64,000 nt of DNA, taken from Fidelibacterota bacterium UBA6531 (GTDB lineage: Bacteria > Fidelibacterota > Marinisomatia > Marinisomatales > TCS55). The notes below the pieces were generated by a model, which was not told the origin of the DNA, did not search any database, and was given only the letters and a program-made list of their open reading frames with translations. Shown here one piece after another: positions 25,735 through 35,212 of this stretch (positions are counted from its first letter, which is position 1; the number at the start of each line of letters is the position of its first letter). The translations under genes were made by a program, and so were the position numbers. The DNA lies in the NCBI GenBank assembly GCA_002436185.1, contig DJKX01000040.1:62001-126000 (forward strand), written 5' to 3'.

Positions 25735-26727
25735 ATGACCATCAATGAGTCCATAGCGTCGGTCCGAAAATCATTTCGGGCCGACCTTGACTCGTTTCCT
25801 TCTGATCAGAGGGAAATCGAATTATTGCGTTCAAAATATTTTGGCCGAAAAGGTCTATTTGCCGGTTTATATAAGAAATTGGCGGTCGTATCTAATAAAG
25901 AAAAGCCAAAATCAGGACAAGCTATTAATGCATTTAAAATCGAATTACAGAGTGAATTTGAAGAAAAAGCATCTTTAATAAGCGGTGATAATAAAGATAC
26001 AGACGAACAATCATTAGACCTGTCTTTGCCTGGATTTCCTATCACCAACGGGTCGATTCATCCTCTGCAGCAAACATTAGATGAAATTAAAAACATTTTT
26101 AAATCAGTCGGGTTTAAGGTGGCATATGGTCCGGAAATTGAAGATGACTACCACAATTTCGAAGCACTGAACATTCCCAAACATCATCCTGCGCGGGATA
26201 TGCAAGATACATTTTTTGTTGAGAACGATGTTGTATTGCGCACCCATACATCGAATGTACAAATCCATCTGATGGAAGAACAGGAACCACCCTTACGATA
26301 CATTGTTCCCGGGCGTGTTTATCGCAATGAAGCAGTCAGTTATAAGAGTTATTGCCTCTTCCATCAAATCGAAGGATTATACGTAGATAAAAACGTGTCC
26401 ATGGCTGACCTTAAAGGAATTCTGAACTACTTTGTAAAACGTTTTTTTGGAGAAGGAACAACTATGCGTTTTCGTCCCAGTTTTTTCCCTTTTACTGAAC
26501 CGAGTGCAGAAGTGGACATTTGGGATGATAAACGTGGAAAATGGATGGAAATACTTGGCTGTGGTATGGTGGACCCGAATGTATTCGATAATGTGGGTTA
26601 TGATTCGAGTATTTGGCATGGCTATGCCTTTGGAATGGGTATTGAGCGTATGACTATGCTGAAGTACGGTATCGACGATATTCGCCTATTTTATCAGAAT
26701 GACGTTCGTTTTCTGGAGCAGTTCTAA
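25735..26727 (+). CDS. pheS: Phenylalanyl-tRNA synthetase alpha subunit
   Basis: A 330-aa class II synthetase subunit. The N-terminal coiled-coil domain (ELLRSKYFGRKGLF) is followed by the catalytic core with HPLQQTLDEIKNIFKS, LRTHTSNVQIHLM, FHQIEGLYVD (motif 2) and GMGIERMTMLKYGIDDIR (motif 3). It forms an alpha2-beta2 enzyme with PheT, whose ATG overlaps its last base. Length is standard. Confidence 0.97.
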   Translation: MTINESIASVRKSFRADLDSFPSDQREIELLRSKYFGRKGLFAGLYKKLAVVSNKEKPKSGQAINAFKIELQSEFEEKASLISGDNKDTDEQSLDLSLPGFPITNGSIHPLQQTLDEIKNIFKSVGFKVAYGPEIEDDYHNFEALNIPKHHPARDMQDTFFVENDVVLRTHTSNVQIHLMEEQEPPLRYIVPGRVYRNEAVSYKSYCLFHQIEGLYVDKNVSMADLKGILNYFVKRFFGEGTTMRFRPSFFPFTEPSAEVDIWDDKRGKWMEILGCGMVDPNVFDNVGYDSSIWHGYAFGMGIERMTMLKYGIDDIRLFYQNDVRFLEQF

Positions 26728-29093
26728 TGCGTGTATCCATTCCATGGCTGAAAACATTAGTTGATATAAAGCAGTCCGCGGCTGAACTGGCGGACACTTT
26801 AACCATGCTTGGATTGGAAGCGGAGATGCCTGATAATGCATCTTTTTCAGGTATAATTGTAGGAAAAGTATTAAAAGCAGATAAACATCCCAATGCTGAC
26901 CGATTGAGCTTATGTACAGTTTCTGATGGAAAAGAAGAGTATCAAGTAGTGTGCGGCGCTCCCAATGTTGCTGCTGAACAATTCATCCCATTTGCTACAG
27001 TTGGGGCAGTACTTGGAGATGATTTTATAATCAAAAAATCCAAAATTCGCGGTGAAGTCAGTTTTGGAATGATATGTTCTGAAAGAGAATTAGGGCTATC
27101 TGATGAACATGAAGGAATTATGGTATTGAATGAACACGCAAAAATTGGTTCAGATTTTGCGGATTACTTGAGCTCTAATTTGGATTATTTGGAAATCGAC
27201 CTTACGCCAAATCGTCCCGATTGTATGTCGCATGTTGGTGTCGCACGTGAAATTTCTGTAAAGACTGGACAGGAGTTGAAATTTACGTATGCTGAAAAGC
27301 GTCAATTTAAAAAAAATGAAGTTGCTGATATTTTATCTGTTAATATTGACGATAAAAATTGTTGTCCCCGATATGTAGCCGGTGTTGTAAAAAATATAAC
27401 AGTAGGACCTTCACCAGATTGGATGAGAGAAATACTGGAAACGGCCGGCCAGCGTAGTATCAATAACATTGTGGATATTTCTAATTATGTGCTTTTGGAA
27501 ATGGGACATCCTACACATATTTTTGATTATGATAAAGTACCGTCACATACTATCGGTATACGTAAGGCGAAAAAAGGAGAACATGTCACCACACTTGATG
27601 AAGAAAAAAGAAAATTAACCGATCAATTGGTAATAACCGATGGCAAAAAACCCATTGCAATCGCCGGTGTCATGGGCGGACTCGATTCTGCCGTTACGGA
27701 TACAACATCCACTGTTTTGATTGAAAGCGCTTATTTTGATCCGATTACGATTCGCCGCGGCGCCAAATCATTAGGTATGTTTACGGAAGCTTCTAAACGC
27801 TTTGAACGTGGTGCAGATCCGAAAGGTGCTGAAAATGCGTATTGGAGAGTGGTGGTATTGCTGGAAGAATTGGCAGGAGGTGAGTGGATACCCGGTATAA
27901 TCGATGAATATCCGAAGAAGATTAGTCAGAATTCGATTACACTCACTCGGGAAAAAATTGATATTCTATCGGGATGTGAATTATCTGACACATTTGTAAC
28001 GGACACATTATCCAATTTAGATATTGAAGTGAAAAAAGACGGTAGTAATAAATGGACATGTATTCCACCATCATTTCGCCCTGATTTGGAAAGAGAAGTG
28101 GATTTAATAGAGGAATGCTGCCGAGTGTATGGGTATGATAAAATTCATTCCAGTTTTCATTATGGCGGACTTTACGATCTGGCAGAAGTGGACCCGGAAG
28201 ATGTATTAAGCCTCATCTCCAATACTATGTCCGGTCTTGGCTTTAGGCAATGTTATTTGAATTCACTTACGGATGAAAATACGGCTGGGATTTTAGGAAA
28301 ACATTCAATTCCTATGAAAAACCCATTGAGTGCAACCCTATCCCATTTGCGAACATCTTTATTCCCGGGATTATTGCAAACGGTGAATTACAATATACGT
28401 AATGGGAATTCAAATGTGAATCTGTTCGAGATAGGAAAAGAATACAATTCCGGGAAAGAATACGGTGAAGTTTATCATTTGACGGGAGTGATGCATGGAG
28501 AATGGCTCAATAAAAGTGCACATAATAATGAACAACAACAATCAATTCATTCTTTAAAGGGAATTCTAGAAGCGCTATTTAAACGATTAAATGTAAATGC
28601 TGTCGAATTTGCAAAGGCAGATCATAACCATTATGACTTTGGTTTAAGTATTTCACTTGGCAAAACGGTCATTGGAAATTGCGGTAAATTAAAGAAATCA
28701 TTACTTGATGATTTGGATTTAGATATGGATGCAGTTTTTGGATTTGATATAGAACTCAAGCCTGTAACAAAAGAAATTCAATTAGTTAAAAAATATGCCG
28801 CAATTATTCCATATCCAAAAGTCGACCGGGATATGAATTTTGTTCTTGATCAAGAAATTGACACCGGTGATGTTACAAAGGCTATGAAAAATACAAACAG
28901 CAAAATTTTACTCTCCGTTAAACCGGTTGATATCTTTCAACATGAATCACTAGGAGAGAATAAAAAAAGTGTTACGTTTCATCTTGAATTTCAAAGTGCT
29001 GTTAAGACGCTTGAAGAAGCAGAGATAAATTCAGCAATGAATGATATTACAGCTATTATAACGAAGCAATTTGATGCTAAATTAAGAGACTGA
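26727..29093 (+). CDS. pheT: Phenylalanyl-tRNA synthetase beta subunit
   Basis: A 788-aa subunit with an N-terminal tRNA-binding (OB) domain (GKVLKADKHPNADRLSLCTV), the B3/4 editing domain, B5, the pseudo-class II core, and a C-terminal ferredoxin-fold anticodon-binding domain that ends the protein (YPKVDRDMNFVLDQEIDTGD). It binds tRNA-Phe and edits Tyr-tRNA-Phe. Length and domain order are normal. The ATG shares one base with the pheS stop. Confidence 0.97.
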   Translation: MRVSIPWLKTLVDIKQSAAELADTLTMLGLEAEMPDNASFSGIIVGKVLKADKHPNADRLSLCTVSDGKEEYQVVCGAPNVAAEQFIPFATVGAVLGDDFIIKKSKIRGEVSFGMICSERELGLSDEHEGIMVLNEHAKIGSDFADYLSSNLDYLEIDLTPNRPDCMSHVGVAREISVKTGQELKFTYAEKRQFKKNEVADILSVNIDDKNCCPRYVAGVVKNITVGPSPDWMREILETAGQRSINNIVDISNYVLLEMGHPTHIFDYDKVPSHTIGIRKAKKGEHVTTLDEEKRKLTDQLVITDGKKPIAIAGVMGGLDSAVTDTTSTVLIESAYFDPITIRRGAKSLGMFTEASKRFERGADPKGAENAYWRVVVLLEELAGGEWIPGIIDEYPKKISQNSITLTREKIDILSGCELSDTFVTDTLSNLDIEVKKDGSNKWTCIPPSFRPDLEREVDLIEECCRVYGYDKIHSSFHYGGLYDLAEVDPEDVLSLISNTMSGLGFRQCYLNSLTDENTAGILGKHSIPMKNPLSATLSHLRTSLFPGLLQTVNYNIRNGNSNVNLFEIGKEYNSGKEYGEVYHLTGVMHGEWLNKSAHNNEQQQSIHSLKGILEALFKRLNVNAVEFAKADHNHYDFGLSISLGKTVIGNCGKLKKSLLDDLDLDMDAVFGFDIELKPVTKEIQLVKKYAAIIPYPKVDRDMNFVLDQEIDTGDVTKAMKNTNSKILLSVKPVDIFQHESLGENKKSVTFHLEFQSAVKTLEEAEINSAMNDITAIITKQFDAKLRD

Positions 29094-29115
29094 ATATTTA
29101 AAACAGGATTATACT

Positions 29116-29406
29116 ATGGATAACAATGACAGTTTAGCCCGTGTCTCTATTTTTGGACACGAATACACAGTAAAGGCTCCGGCTGATTCAACATATATAA
29201 AAAACATCGCTGAATATGTAGACACGAAAATGCGTGAAGTCCAGGAAGGAATGCCTGACGTACAATCAACTGAACGTATCGCAATCTTGGCTGCAATGAA
29301 TATTTCTGATGAACTGTTTACTCATAACAAAAATAATGAAAATTTCTCATCAGAAATGGAAAATAAAATTCAATCTCTGATCGAAATTATTGACGAAAAT
29401 ATTTAA
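29116..29406 (+). CDS. zapA: Cell division protein ZapA
   Basis: A 96-aa protein: SLARVSIFGHEYTVKAPAD forms the N-terminal strand region and AEYVDTKMREVQE...ERIAILAAMNISDELF the long helix typical of ZapA, which binds and cross-links FtsZ filaments. The C-terminal coiled coil is short. A zapA gene directly after pheT is common in several phyla. It sits 22 bases after pheT and 20 before folD. Confidence 0.9.
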   Translation: MDNNDSLARVSIFGHEYTVKAPADSTYIKNIAEYVDTKMREVQEGMPDVQSTERIAILAAMNISDELFTHNKNNENFSSEMENKIQSLIEIIDENI

Positions 29407-29426
29407 AATAATATATTTACTCATCG

Positions 29427-30308
29427 ATGGCTGAAACTATTATTTTATCGGGGAAAACAGTCAGCCAGAATGTTTATAAATCCCTTCAAACACGAATAGA
29501 CTCACTTAAATTTTCAGGATGTACACCGGGGCTCGCAGTTGTATTAGTGGGAGACGATCCGGCATCGAATGTTTATGTAAACAACAAAACGAGGCGCTTC
29601 AATAAATTAGGCCTTTATTCTGAAACAATTCGCCTTCCTGCAAATATCGGTAAGGATGAACTTTTATCGCAAATTCAAGACTTAAATAGTGATGGCAGTT
29701 TCCACGGTATTCTTGTGCAAATGCCATTACCAACTCATCTGAATGAATCAGTTATCATTGATGCCCTAGATCCATTAAAAGATGTTGATGGATTTCATCC
29801 GGAAAATCTGGGTAGGTTAACAGCAGGACGTCCCAGATTTGTGCCCTGTACTCCGAAAGGAATTATGCGTATTATGGACTTTTATAAAATTGATCTGTCT
29901 GGAAAACATGTGGTTGTATTGGGACGTAGCAATATTGTGGGTCGTCCCATGTCAATACTCACAAGTCTGAAAGAAAGTTATTCTAACGCAACAACGACGA
30001 TTTGTCATTCAGGAACGACTGATATTCCTTATCACACCCAGCAGGCTGATATTTTAATTGCTGCGATAGGTGTGCCGGAATTTGTAACATCTTCGCACAT
30101 TAAAGAGGGAACTGTGATCATTGATGTGGGAATCAATAGGGTAGAGGACGATTCTGAAAAAGGGTATAGGTTAGTCGGTGATGTAAACTTTGATTCTGTG
30201 AATGAAAAAGCTTCAGCAATTACACCAGTTCCCGGCGGTGTGGGTCCGATGACCATTGCCATGTTGGTGGAAAATACCGTAGAAGCTGCAAAACGTTCCA
30301 TGTCATAA
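29427..30308 (+). CDS. folD: Methylenetetrahydrofolate dehydrogenase/cyclohydrolase FolD
   Basis: A 293-aa bifunctional one-carbon enzyme with the classic motifs VGDDPASNVYVNNKTR (substrate Lys included), GILVQMPLPTHLNE, DVDGFHPENLGRL, VVVLGRSNIVGRP (NADP loop) and the C-terminal TPVPGGVGPMTIAMLVENT. It interconverts methylene-, methenyl- and formyl-THF. It is the last protein gene before tRNA-Arg. Confidence 0.97.
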   Translation: MAETIILSGKTVSQNVYKSLQTRIDSLKFSGCTPGLAVVLVGDDPASNVYVNNKTRRFNKLGLYSETIRLPANIGKDELLSQIQDLNSDGSFHGILVQMPLPTHLNESVIIDALDPLKDVDGFHPENLGRLTAGRPRFVPCTPKGIMRIMDFYKIDLSGKHVVVLGRSNIVGRPMSILTSLKESYSNATTTICHSGTTDIPYHTQQADILIAAIGVPEFVTSSHIKEGTVIIDVGINRVEDDSEKGYRLVGDVNFDSVNEKASAITPVPGGVGPMTIAMLVENTVEAAKRSMS

Positions 30309-30342
30309 AAATCACCAAGCGCTTTATATTCTAACATAATAT

Positions 30343-30416
30343 GCGCCCGTAGCTCAGTTGGATAGAGTGTCGGATTCCGGTTCCGAAGGTCACAGGTTCA
30401 AATCCTGTCGGGCGTA
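30343..30416 (+). tRNA. tRNA-Arg (CCG)
   Basis: A 74-base cloverleaf: acceptor GCGCCCG pairs with CGGGCGT (one G-T closing pair), anticodon stem TCGGA/TCCGA encloses TTCCGGT with anticodon CCG, T-arm CAGG-TTCAAAT-CCTG. No CCA is encoded. It lies 34 bases after folD on the same strand. Confidence 0.95.
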
Positions 30417-30482
30417 CTAATTAAAAAGTAAATTTATTTAAATCAAACAAAGTCGAAAAATTAGTGATTATATATAATTAAG

Positions 30483-30529
30483 TGTATTTCTTGCCCAGGA
30501 CAGAGTTAAAGGGGATATGAAGAAATACA
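30483..30529. repeat. 10-bp inverted repeat upstream of cutA
   Basis: TGTATTTCTT (30483-30492) is a perfect inverted repeat of AAGAAATACA (30520-30529) with a 27-base spacer containing AAAGGGG. It sits in the 143-base gap between tRNA-Arg and cutA, which holds no gene. It could be a loose hairpin or a dimeric operator; there is no U-run, so a terminator is unlikely. Confidence 0.4.
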
Positions 30530-30559
30530 ATCGTTAAATAATTTTCCATAAATTCCCAC

Positions 30560-30877
30560 ATGGAATATGTCCTAATTCTATCAACAGTTAGCAAAATAGA
30601 AGACGCTCAAACAATTGCCAATCATTTGGTTTCAAATAGAATGGCTGCATGTGTCAATTTCATTCCGAACCTTGAATCAGTCTATAAATGGAAAAATAAA
30701 GTGTGTAAAGAAAATGAGTTTCTGCTTATGATTAAAACAACGGCTAATAAGGAGAGAAATGTCTATGATTCCTTGAGTGAAATACATCCTTATGATACAC
30801 CTGAAATCATTACACTACCCATTCAAAACGGATCGAAAGATTATTTAGATTGGATCAGCGAGTCCGTAGAATCATGA
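30560..30877 (+). CDS. cutA: CutA1 family protein
   Basis: A 105-aa protein of the trimeric CutA1 family: AACVNFIPNLESVYKWKNK, FLLMIKTTANKE and IHPYDTPEIITLPI are diagnostic. Despite an early link with copper tolerance, the function is not settled. It lies alone between tRNA-Arg and the potassium channel gene. Confidence 0.95.
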   Translation: MEYVLILSTVSKIEDAQTIANHLVSNRMAACVNFIPNLESVYKWKNKVCKENEFLLMIKTTANKERNVYDSLSEIHPYDTPEIITLPIQNGSKDYLDWISESVES

Positions 30878-30931
30878 CAGTCTGTATGATATTTTTGATG
30901 TATTATTATTGACGGAAATCATTATAGGATA

Positions 30932-31921
30932 ATGCAACTACAAACACGCTTACGTTTTTTAATTTATTTTGGTTCGGTAATCTTTATCGGATCATTCGGC
31001 TTTTACAGTCTTGGAAAAGATTGGTCAGTGTTAGAGAGCGTATATATGACCATTATTACACTTTCTACAGTGGGATTTGGGGAAACTCAACCTCTAACAG
31101 ATGCAGGTAAAATTTGGGCAATCGTTGTCATATTATTTGGCGTAACAGGTGTTGCGTATTTATTTTCAGAATATAGTAAGGAATTGTTCCGTTTAGACTT
31201 ATACCGGAGAAATAAAATGCTTAAATCAATTAAAAGATTACACGATCATTACATCATTTGCGGTTACGGCAGGATGGGAGCTGTCATTGCAAAAGAAATG
31301 CACGAGAAAAAACAACATTTCGTTGTTATTGATTTTAATCCTGAAAAAATCCGTAAAATCGAAGAATGCGGATTTTTATATGTTGAAGGCGATGCAACAT
31401 TAGAAGAAACACTCATCGAGGCCGGCGTCGAAAAAGCAAAAGGGATCGTTGTTGTATTAAACACAGATCAGGATAATTTATTTGTCAGTATGTCTATCCG
31501 AACGCTAAACAGTGATGCTTTTCTCGTTTCTAGGTGCAGTGTAAATGATACATCGTCAAAACTGCGTAGAGCCGGGGTGGACAAAATTGTCAATCCATAC
31601 GTAACAGGAGGACATAAGATGTCAGAATTATTATTAAGCCCACAATTGGAAGATAGTGTTACCATAACAACACCGCAACAGACGTCGATTGATTATGGAA
31701 TTGATGAAATACAAATGAGTGAATTAGATCAATTTGATGGAATGATGGTTAAAGATTGCCGTTTAAGAGAAGATTATAAACTATTAATCGTTGGTATTAT
31801 AGACGCGAAAGGCGATGTTAAAGTAAATCCAAGTTCTGATCAAGTTTTACATAGAGACCAAACTATTATGGTTATTGGGCAGAAGGAGAACTTAGACAGA
31901 TTAAAGGAATTAATGAATTAA
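30932..31921 (+). CDS. Two-TM potassium channel with RCK (TrkA-N/C) domains
   Basis: A 329-aa MthK/Kch-like channel. Two membrane helices (about 9-24 and 61-80) flank a pore loop with the selectivity filter TVGFGE near residues 46-51. The C-terminal RCK part starts at HYIICGYGRMGAVIAKEM (Rossmann nucleotide loop) with the acidic VIDFNPEK, and a TrkA-C domain finishes the protein. GYG has become GFG in the filter, as in some known K+-selective channels. It should gate K+ flow in response to a ligand such as Ca2+ or nucleotide. It is convergent with leuS. Confidence 0.9.
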   Translation: MQLQTRLRFLIYFGSVIFIGSFGFYSLGKDWSVLESVYMTIITLSTVGFGETQPLTDAGKIWAIVVILFGVTGVAYLFSEYSKELFRLDLYRRNKMLKSIKRLHDHYIICGYGRMGAVIAKEMHEKKQHFVVIDFNPEKIRKIEECGFLYVEGDATLEETLIEAGVEKAKGIVVVLNTDQDNLFVSMSIRTLNSDAFLVSRCSVNDTSSKLRRAGVDKIVNPYVTGGHKMSELLLSPQLEDSVTITTPQQTSIDYGIDEIQMSELDQFDGMMVKDCRLREDYKLLIVGIIDAKGDVKVNPSSDQVLHRDQTIMVIGQKENLDRLKELMN

Positions 31922-31966
31922 TGTCATATAATATATATTATGTATAATACGTTATTCTAATATATT

Positions 31967-34381
31967 CTATTTTACAACAAAGTTTACCAATCTCCCTGGT
32001 ACATATATTTCTTTTATAAGTTTACCTTCTGATAAATAAGTCACTATCTTTTCATTTTTCCTAGCTTGGTCTAATACACTTTCTTTTTCAGCATTTGACT
32101 CAATTTCTATATTCGTTCTTAATTTTCCGTTAACCTGTATAACGATGTTTATTAGATCTTCTTTTGTCAGGTTTTCATCATAATCTGGCCATGGTTCATA
32201 CGTCAAGGTCTGATTTTCATCTAATCGATTCCATATTTCTTCAGCAGTATGTGGAATAAATGGACCTAACAATTGTATAAATGTCTTTAAAACAGTTTTA
32301 TTAACTGATTGAAGCGTTACTAAATGGTTGGTGAAAATCATCATTTGTGAAATAGCCGTATTAAACCGCAAGTTTTCAATATCATCGCCAACTTTTTTAA
32401 TAGTCTGATGTAATAACTTAACCGTTTCATTGTTTGGCTTATCTGTAGTAATACATGCATTTAATCCATCACTTGAACATATTTTATCCCATAATTTATT
32501 TATAAATCGTGAACAGCCTTGCAATCCTGCAGTATTCCATGGTTTAGATTTATCCAAAGGCCCCATGAACATTTCATACAAACGCATGGAATCAGCACCA
32601 AATTCATCGACAACATCGTCGGGATTGATCACATTCCCTCGAGATTTACTCATTTTTGAACCATCTTCACCCAGAATCATGCCTTGATTAAATAGCTTTT
32701 GAAATGGTTCTCTCGTTGAGACGAAGCCTAAATCATGTAAAACATGGTGCCAGAAACGGGCATAGAGCAAATGAAGAACAGCGTGCTCTGCCCCGCCCAC
32801 ATATAAATCAACAGGCATCCAATAGGATTCTTTGTCAGAATCCCATGCATTCTCATTGTTTTTTGGATCAATATATCGAAGGTAATACCAGCAAGAACCG
32901 GCCCATTGAGGCATGGTATTTGTTTCACGTAAGCCAATGACCTCGCCCTCTTCATTCTTGATTTCAACCCAGTCAGTTATATTTGCTAAAGGTGACTTAC
33001 CAGTTCCTGTGGGTTCATATTTTTCAACTTCAGGTAATTCCAAAGGCAAATCAGATTCATCTAATGATTTTACTTCATCACCATAATGAATAATCGGCAT
33101 GGGTTCGCCCCAGTATCTCTGACGAGAAAATAACCAATCACGTAATTTGTACTGAACTGTTTCCTTACCTTTATTCTCATTTTCTAACCATGCAATCATT
33201 TTTGATTTCGCATCAGCAATATTTAATCCATTTAGAAAATCGCTATTAATTGCAGGTCCTTCTCCTAAAAATGCCTCACCGTCAAAATCTTCCGTAGGCT
33301 CAACTGTACGGATGATGGGTAAATCGAATTTTTTCGCAAAATCCCAGTCACGCTGATCCTGTCCGGGAACAGCCATTATAGCGCCGGTACCATACGTCAT
33401 CAATACATAATCAGCGATCCAAATTGGAATTTCATCACCGTTTACAGGATTGACAGCATAACTTCCTATAAAAACACCTGTTTTATCCTTATTCAGTTCT
33501 CCCCTTTCTAAATCCGATTTTCTTCCGGCTTGCTCTTGATATTCCTTTACCATCCCTTGCTGTTCATCAGTAGTAAACTTTTCTACAAATGGATGATCAG
33601 GCGATAATACCATGTATGTAGCTCCAAATAACGTATCAGGACGAGTTGTAAACACTGTAATGATGTCTTCCCTGCCAGCGATTATAAAATCAACATCAGC
33701 GCCTTCTGAACGGCCAATCCAGTTTCGCTGTAGTTCTTTTACGCTATTGGGCCAATCTAGGTCATCCAAACCGGATAATAGCGATTCAGCATAATCAGTG
33801 ATTTTTAACATCCACTGCCGCATGGGTACGCGATGGACAGAATGTCCCCCGATTTCGGATTTTCCATCAACAACTTCTTCATTAGCCAAGACGGTTTTTA
33901 ATTCCGGACACCAATTCACAGGCTTTTCAGCCTCATATGCTAATCCTTTATTGTAAAGTTGTAAAAATATCCATTGCGTCCATTTCACATAACCGATATC
34001 AGTTGTATTAATTTCTCTATCCCAATCATAAGAAAAGCCAAGCATTTTAATTTGGCGACGAAAATTATCAATATTATTTTTAGTCGTTTTCCTAGGGTGT
34101 GTGCCTGTTTTAATAGCATATTGTTCAGCAGGAAGACCAAAAGCATCCCATCCCATTGGATGGAGTACATTAAAACCTTTCATACGTTTGTAGCGGGCAA
34201 CGATATCCGTAGCTACATATCCAAGAGGATGTCCAACGTGCAAACCGGCTCCAGATGGATATGGAAACATGTCCAGTACGTAATATTTTGGTTTATCTGG
34301 ATCTTCAGTGACTTTAAATGTTCCCTTTTCATCCCAAAATGCCTGCCACTTTTTTTCTATGTTTTTATGATCGTAGGTCAT
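31967..34381 (-). CDS. leuS: Leucyl-tRNA synthetase
   Basis: An 804-aa class I synthetase: the HIGH-like FPYPSGAGLHVGHPLGY near residues 38-54, the CP1 editing domain with the TTRPDTLFGATY motif and the KMSKS loop DGSKMSKSRGN near 570-580. The C-terminal domain is complete (VQVNGKLR). It charges tRNA-Leu and edits mis-activated norvaline or isoleucine. It lies downstream of tRNA-Pro(CGG) on the minus strand. Confidence 0.97.
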   Translation of the reverse strand: MTYDHKNIEKKWQAFWDEKGTFKVTEDPDKPKYYVLDMFPYPSGAGLHVGHPLGYVATDIVARYKRMKGFNVLHPMGWDAFGLPAEQYAIKTGTHPRKTTKNNIDNFRRQIKMLGFSYDWDREINTTDIGYVKWTQWIFLQLYNKGLAYEAEKPVNWCPELKTVLANEEVVDGKSEIGGHSVHRVPMRQWMLKITDYAESLLSGLDDLDWPNSVKELQRNWIGRSEGADVDFIIAGREDIITVFTTRPDTLFGATYMVLSPDHPFVEKFTTDEQQGMVKEYQEQAGRKSDLERGELNKDKTGVFIGSYAVNPVNGDEIPIWIADYVLMTYGTGAIMAVPGQDQRDWDFAKKFDLPIIRTVEPTEDFDGEAFLGEGPAINSDFLNGLNIADAKSKMIAWLENENKGKETVQYKLRDWLFSRQRYWGEPMPIIHYGDEVKSLDESDLPLELPEVEKYEPTGTGKSPLANITDWVEIKNEEGEVIGLRETNTMPQWAGSCWYYLRYIDPKNNENAWDSDKESYWMPVDLYVGGAEHAVLHLLYARFWHHVLHDLGFVSTREPFQKLFNQGMILGEDGSKMSKSRGNVINPDDVVDEFGADSMRLYEMFMGPLDKSKPWNTAGLQGCSRFINKLWDKICSSDGLNACITTDKPNNETVKLLHQTIKKVGDDIENLRFNTAISQMMIFTNHLVTLQSVNKTVLKTFIQLLGPFIPHTAEEIWNRLDENQTLTYEPWPDYDENLTKEDLINIVIQVNGKLRTNIEIESNAEKESVLDQARKNEKIVTYLSEGKLIKEIYVPGRLVNFVVK

Positions 34382-34436
34382 TTATTGTCTTCAAATTTAA
34401 TTTTATAAATTTGGAGTACCTTGTCTATAACAATAT

Positions 34437-34463
34437 GGGGCATCAACAAGGTTGATACGCTCC
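34437..34463. repeat. Short palindrome, copy B of a two-copy family
   Basis: GGGGCATCAAC (34437-34447), a 3-base loop and GTTGATACGCTCC (34451-34463) form a hairpin with a two-base bulge and one G-T pair. The 3' arm plus following AAA matches the corresponding arm of the hairpin at 7104-7132 at 14 of 17 positions. It lies between leuS and tRNA-Pro. Confidence 0.6.
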
Positions 34464-34474
34464 AAAGTAAATAG

Positions 34475-34549
34475 TCGGGGTGAAAGGATTCGAACCTTCG
34501 ACCTCGTCGTCCCGAACGACGCGCGCTAACCGGGCTGCGCTACACCCCG
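34475..34549 (-). tRNA. tRNA-Pro (CGG)
   Basis: A 75-base cloverleaf on the minus strand: acceptor CGGGGTG pairs with CACCCCG, anticodon stem CGTCG/CGACG encloses TTCGGGA with anticodon CGG, T-arm GAAGG-TTCGAAT-CCTTT. No CCA is encoded. It lies between the DedA-like gene and leuS, all on the same strand. Confidence 0.95.
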
Positions 34550-34600
34550 AAAAGGACATGCAATTTATAATTTTTCAATACGGGAAAGAATGATAAATAA

Positions 34601-35212
34601 TCAAATAATATATTTAATTAGTATAAATCCACCGATCAATAATATTGTAAATACAATGGTTAAAATATTGAAATACTTATCGATGAATAATTTAATGGGC
34701 TTACCGAATTTCCAAATCAATCCCGCCACAAGAAAAAATCGGGCTGATCTGCTAATGGCTGATGCAATAAGAAAATTGAATAAATTGATGTCAAAAGCAC
34801 CGGCAGTTATAGTAAATATCTTATAGGGAATGGGTGTAAATCCAGCTGTAAAAATTATCATTAAACCATAGTGGTCATATTGATTTTGCACTGATAAAAA
34901 TACCTGCTCCGTAAATCCAGGAATATTATTGAAGAAAAAATGCGCTATTCCCGAATAGGCACTTCCCTCCCACCACAAATAATGACCAATTCCATAACCG
35001 AATAATCCACCGGCAATACTGGCTAAACTGCAAATGATTGCAAATTGAAACGATTTTTTTCTGGCACCCAGCGCTAAAGCGATTAATAAAACGTCGGGTG
35101 GAATTGGAAAGAATGAAGATTCAGCAAATGCCAGGCAAAATAATGCGAAAGGTCCATACTTCGATTCTGACCAATGCAGCACCCAATCATATATTTTTCT
35201 TATTGTTTTCAT
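34601..35212 (-). CDS. DedA/VTT-domain (SNARE-associated) membrane protein
   Basis: A 203-aa membrane protein of the YqaA/DedA type. FAESSFFPIPPDVLLIALALG near residues 28-48 matches the DedA E..FPxPPD motif, and GLMIIFTAGFTPIPYKIFTI is the second re-entrant loop. The C-terminal half has two further helices. Related proteins are lipid-carrier flippases or transporters (undecaprenyl phosphate, phospholipids). The ATG at 35212 overlaps the stop of the upstream glycosyltransferase gene (ATGA). Confidence 0.88.
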   Translation of the reverse strand: MKTIRKIYDWVLHWSESKYGPFALFCLAFAESSFFPIPPDVLLIALALGARKKSFQFAIICSLASIAGGLFGYGIGHYLWWEGSAYSGIAHFFFNNIPGFTEQVFLSVQNQYDHYGLMIIFTAGFTPIPYKIFTITAGAFDINLFNFLIASAISRSARFFLVAGLIWKFGKPIKLFIDKYFNILTIVFTILLIGGFILIKYII

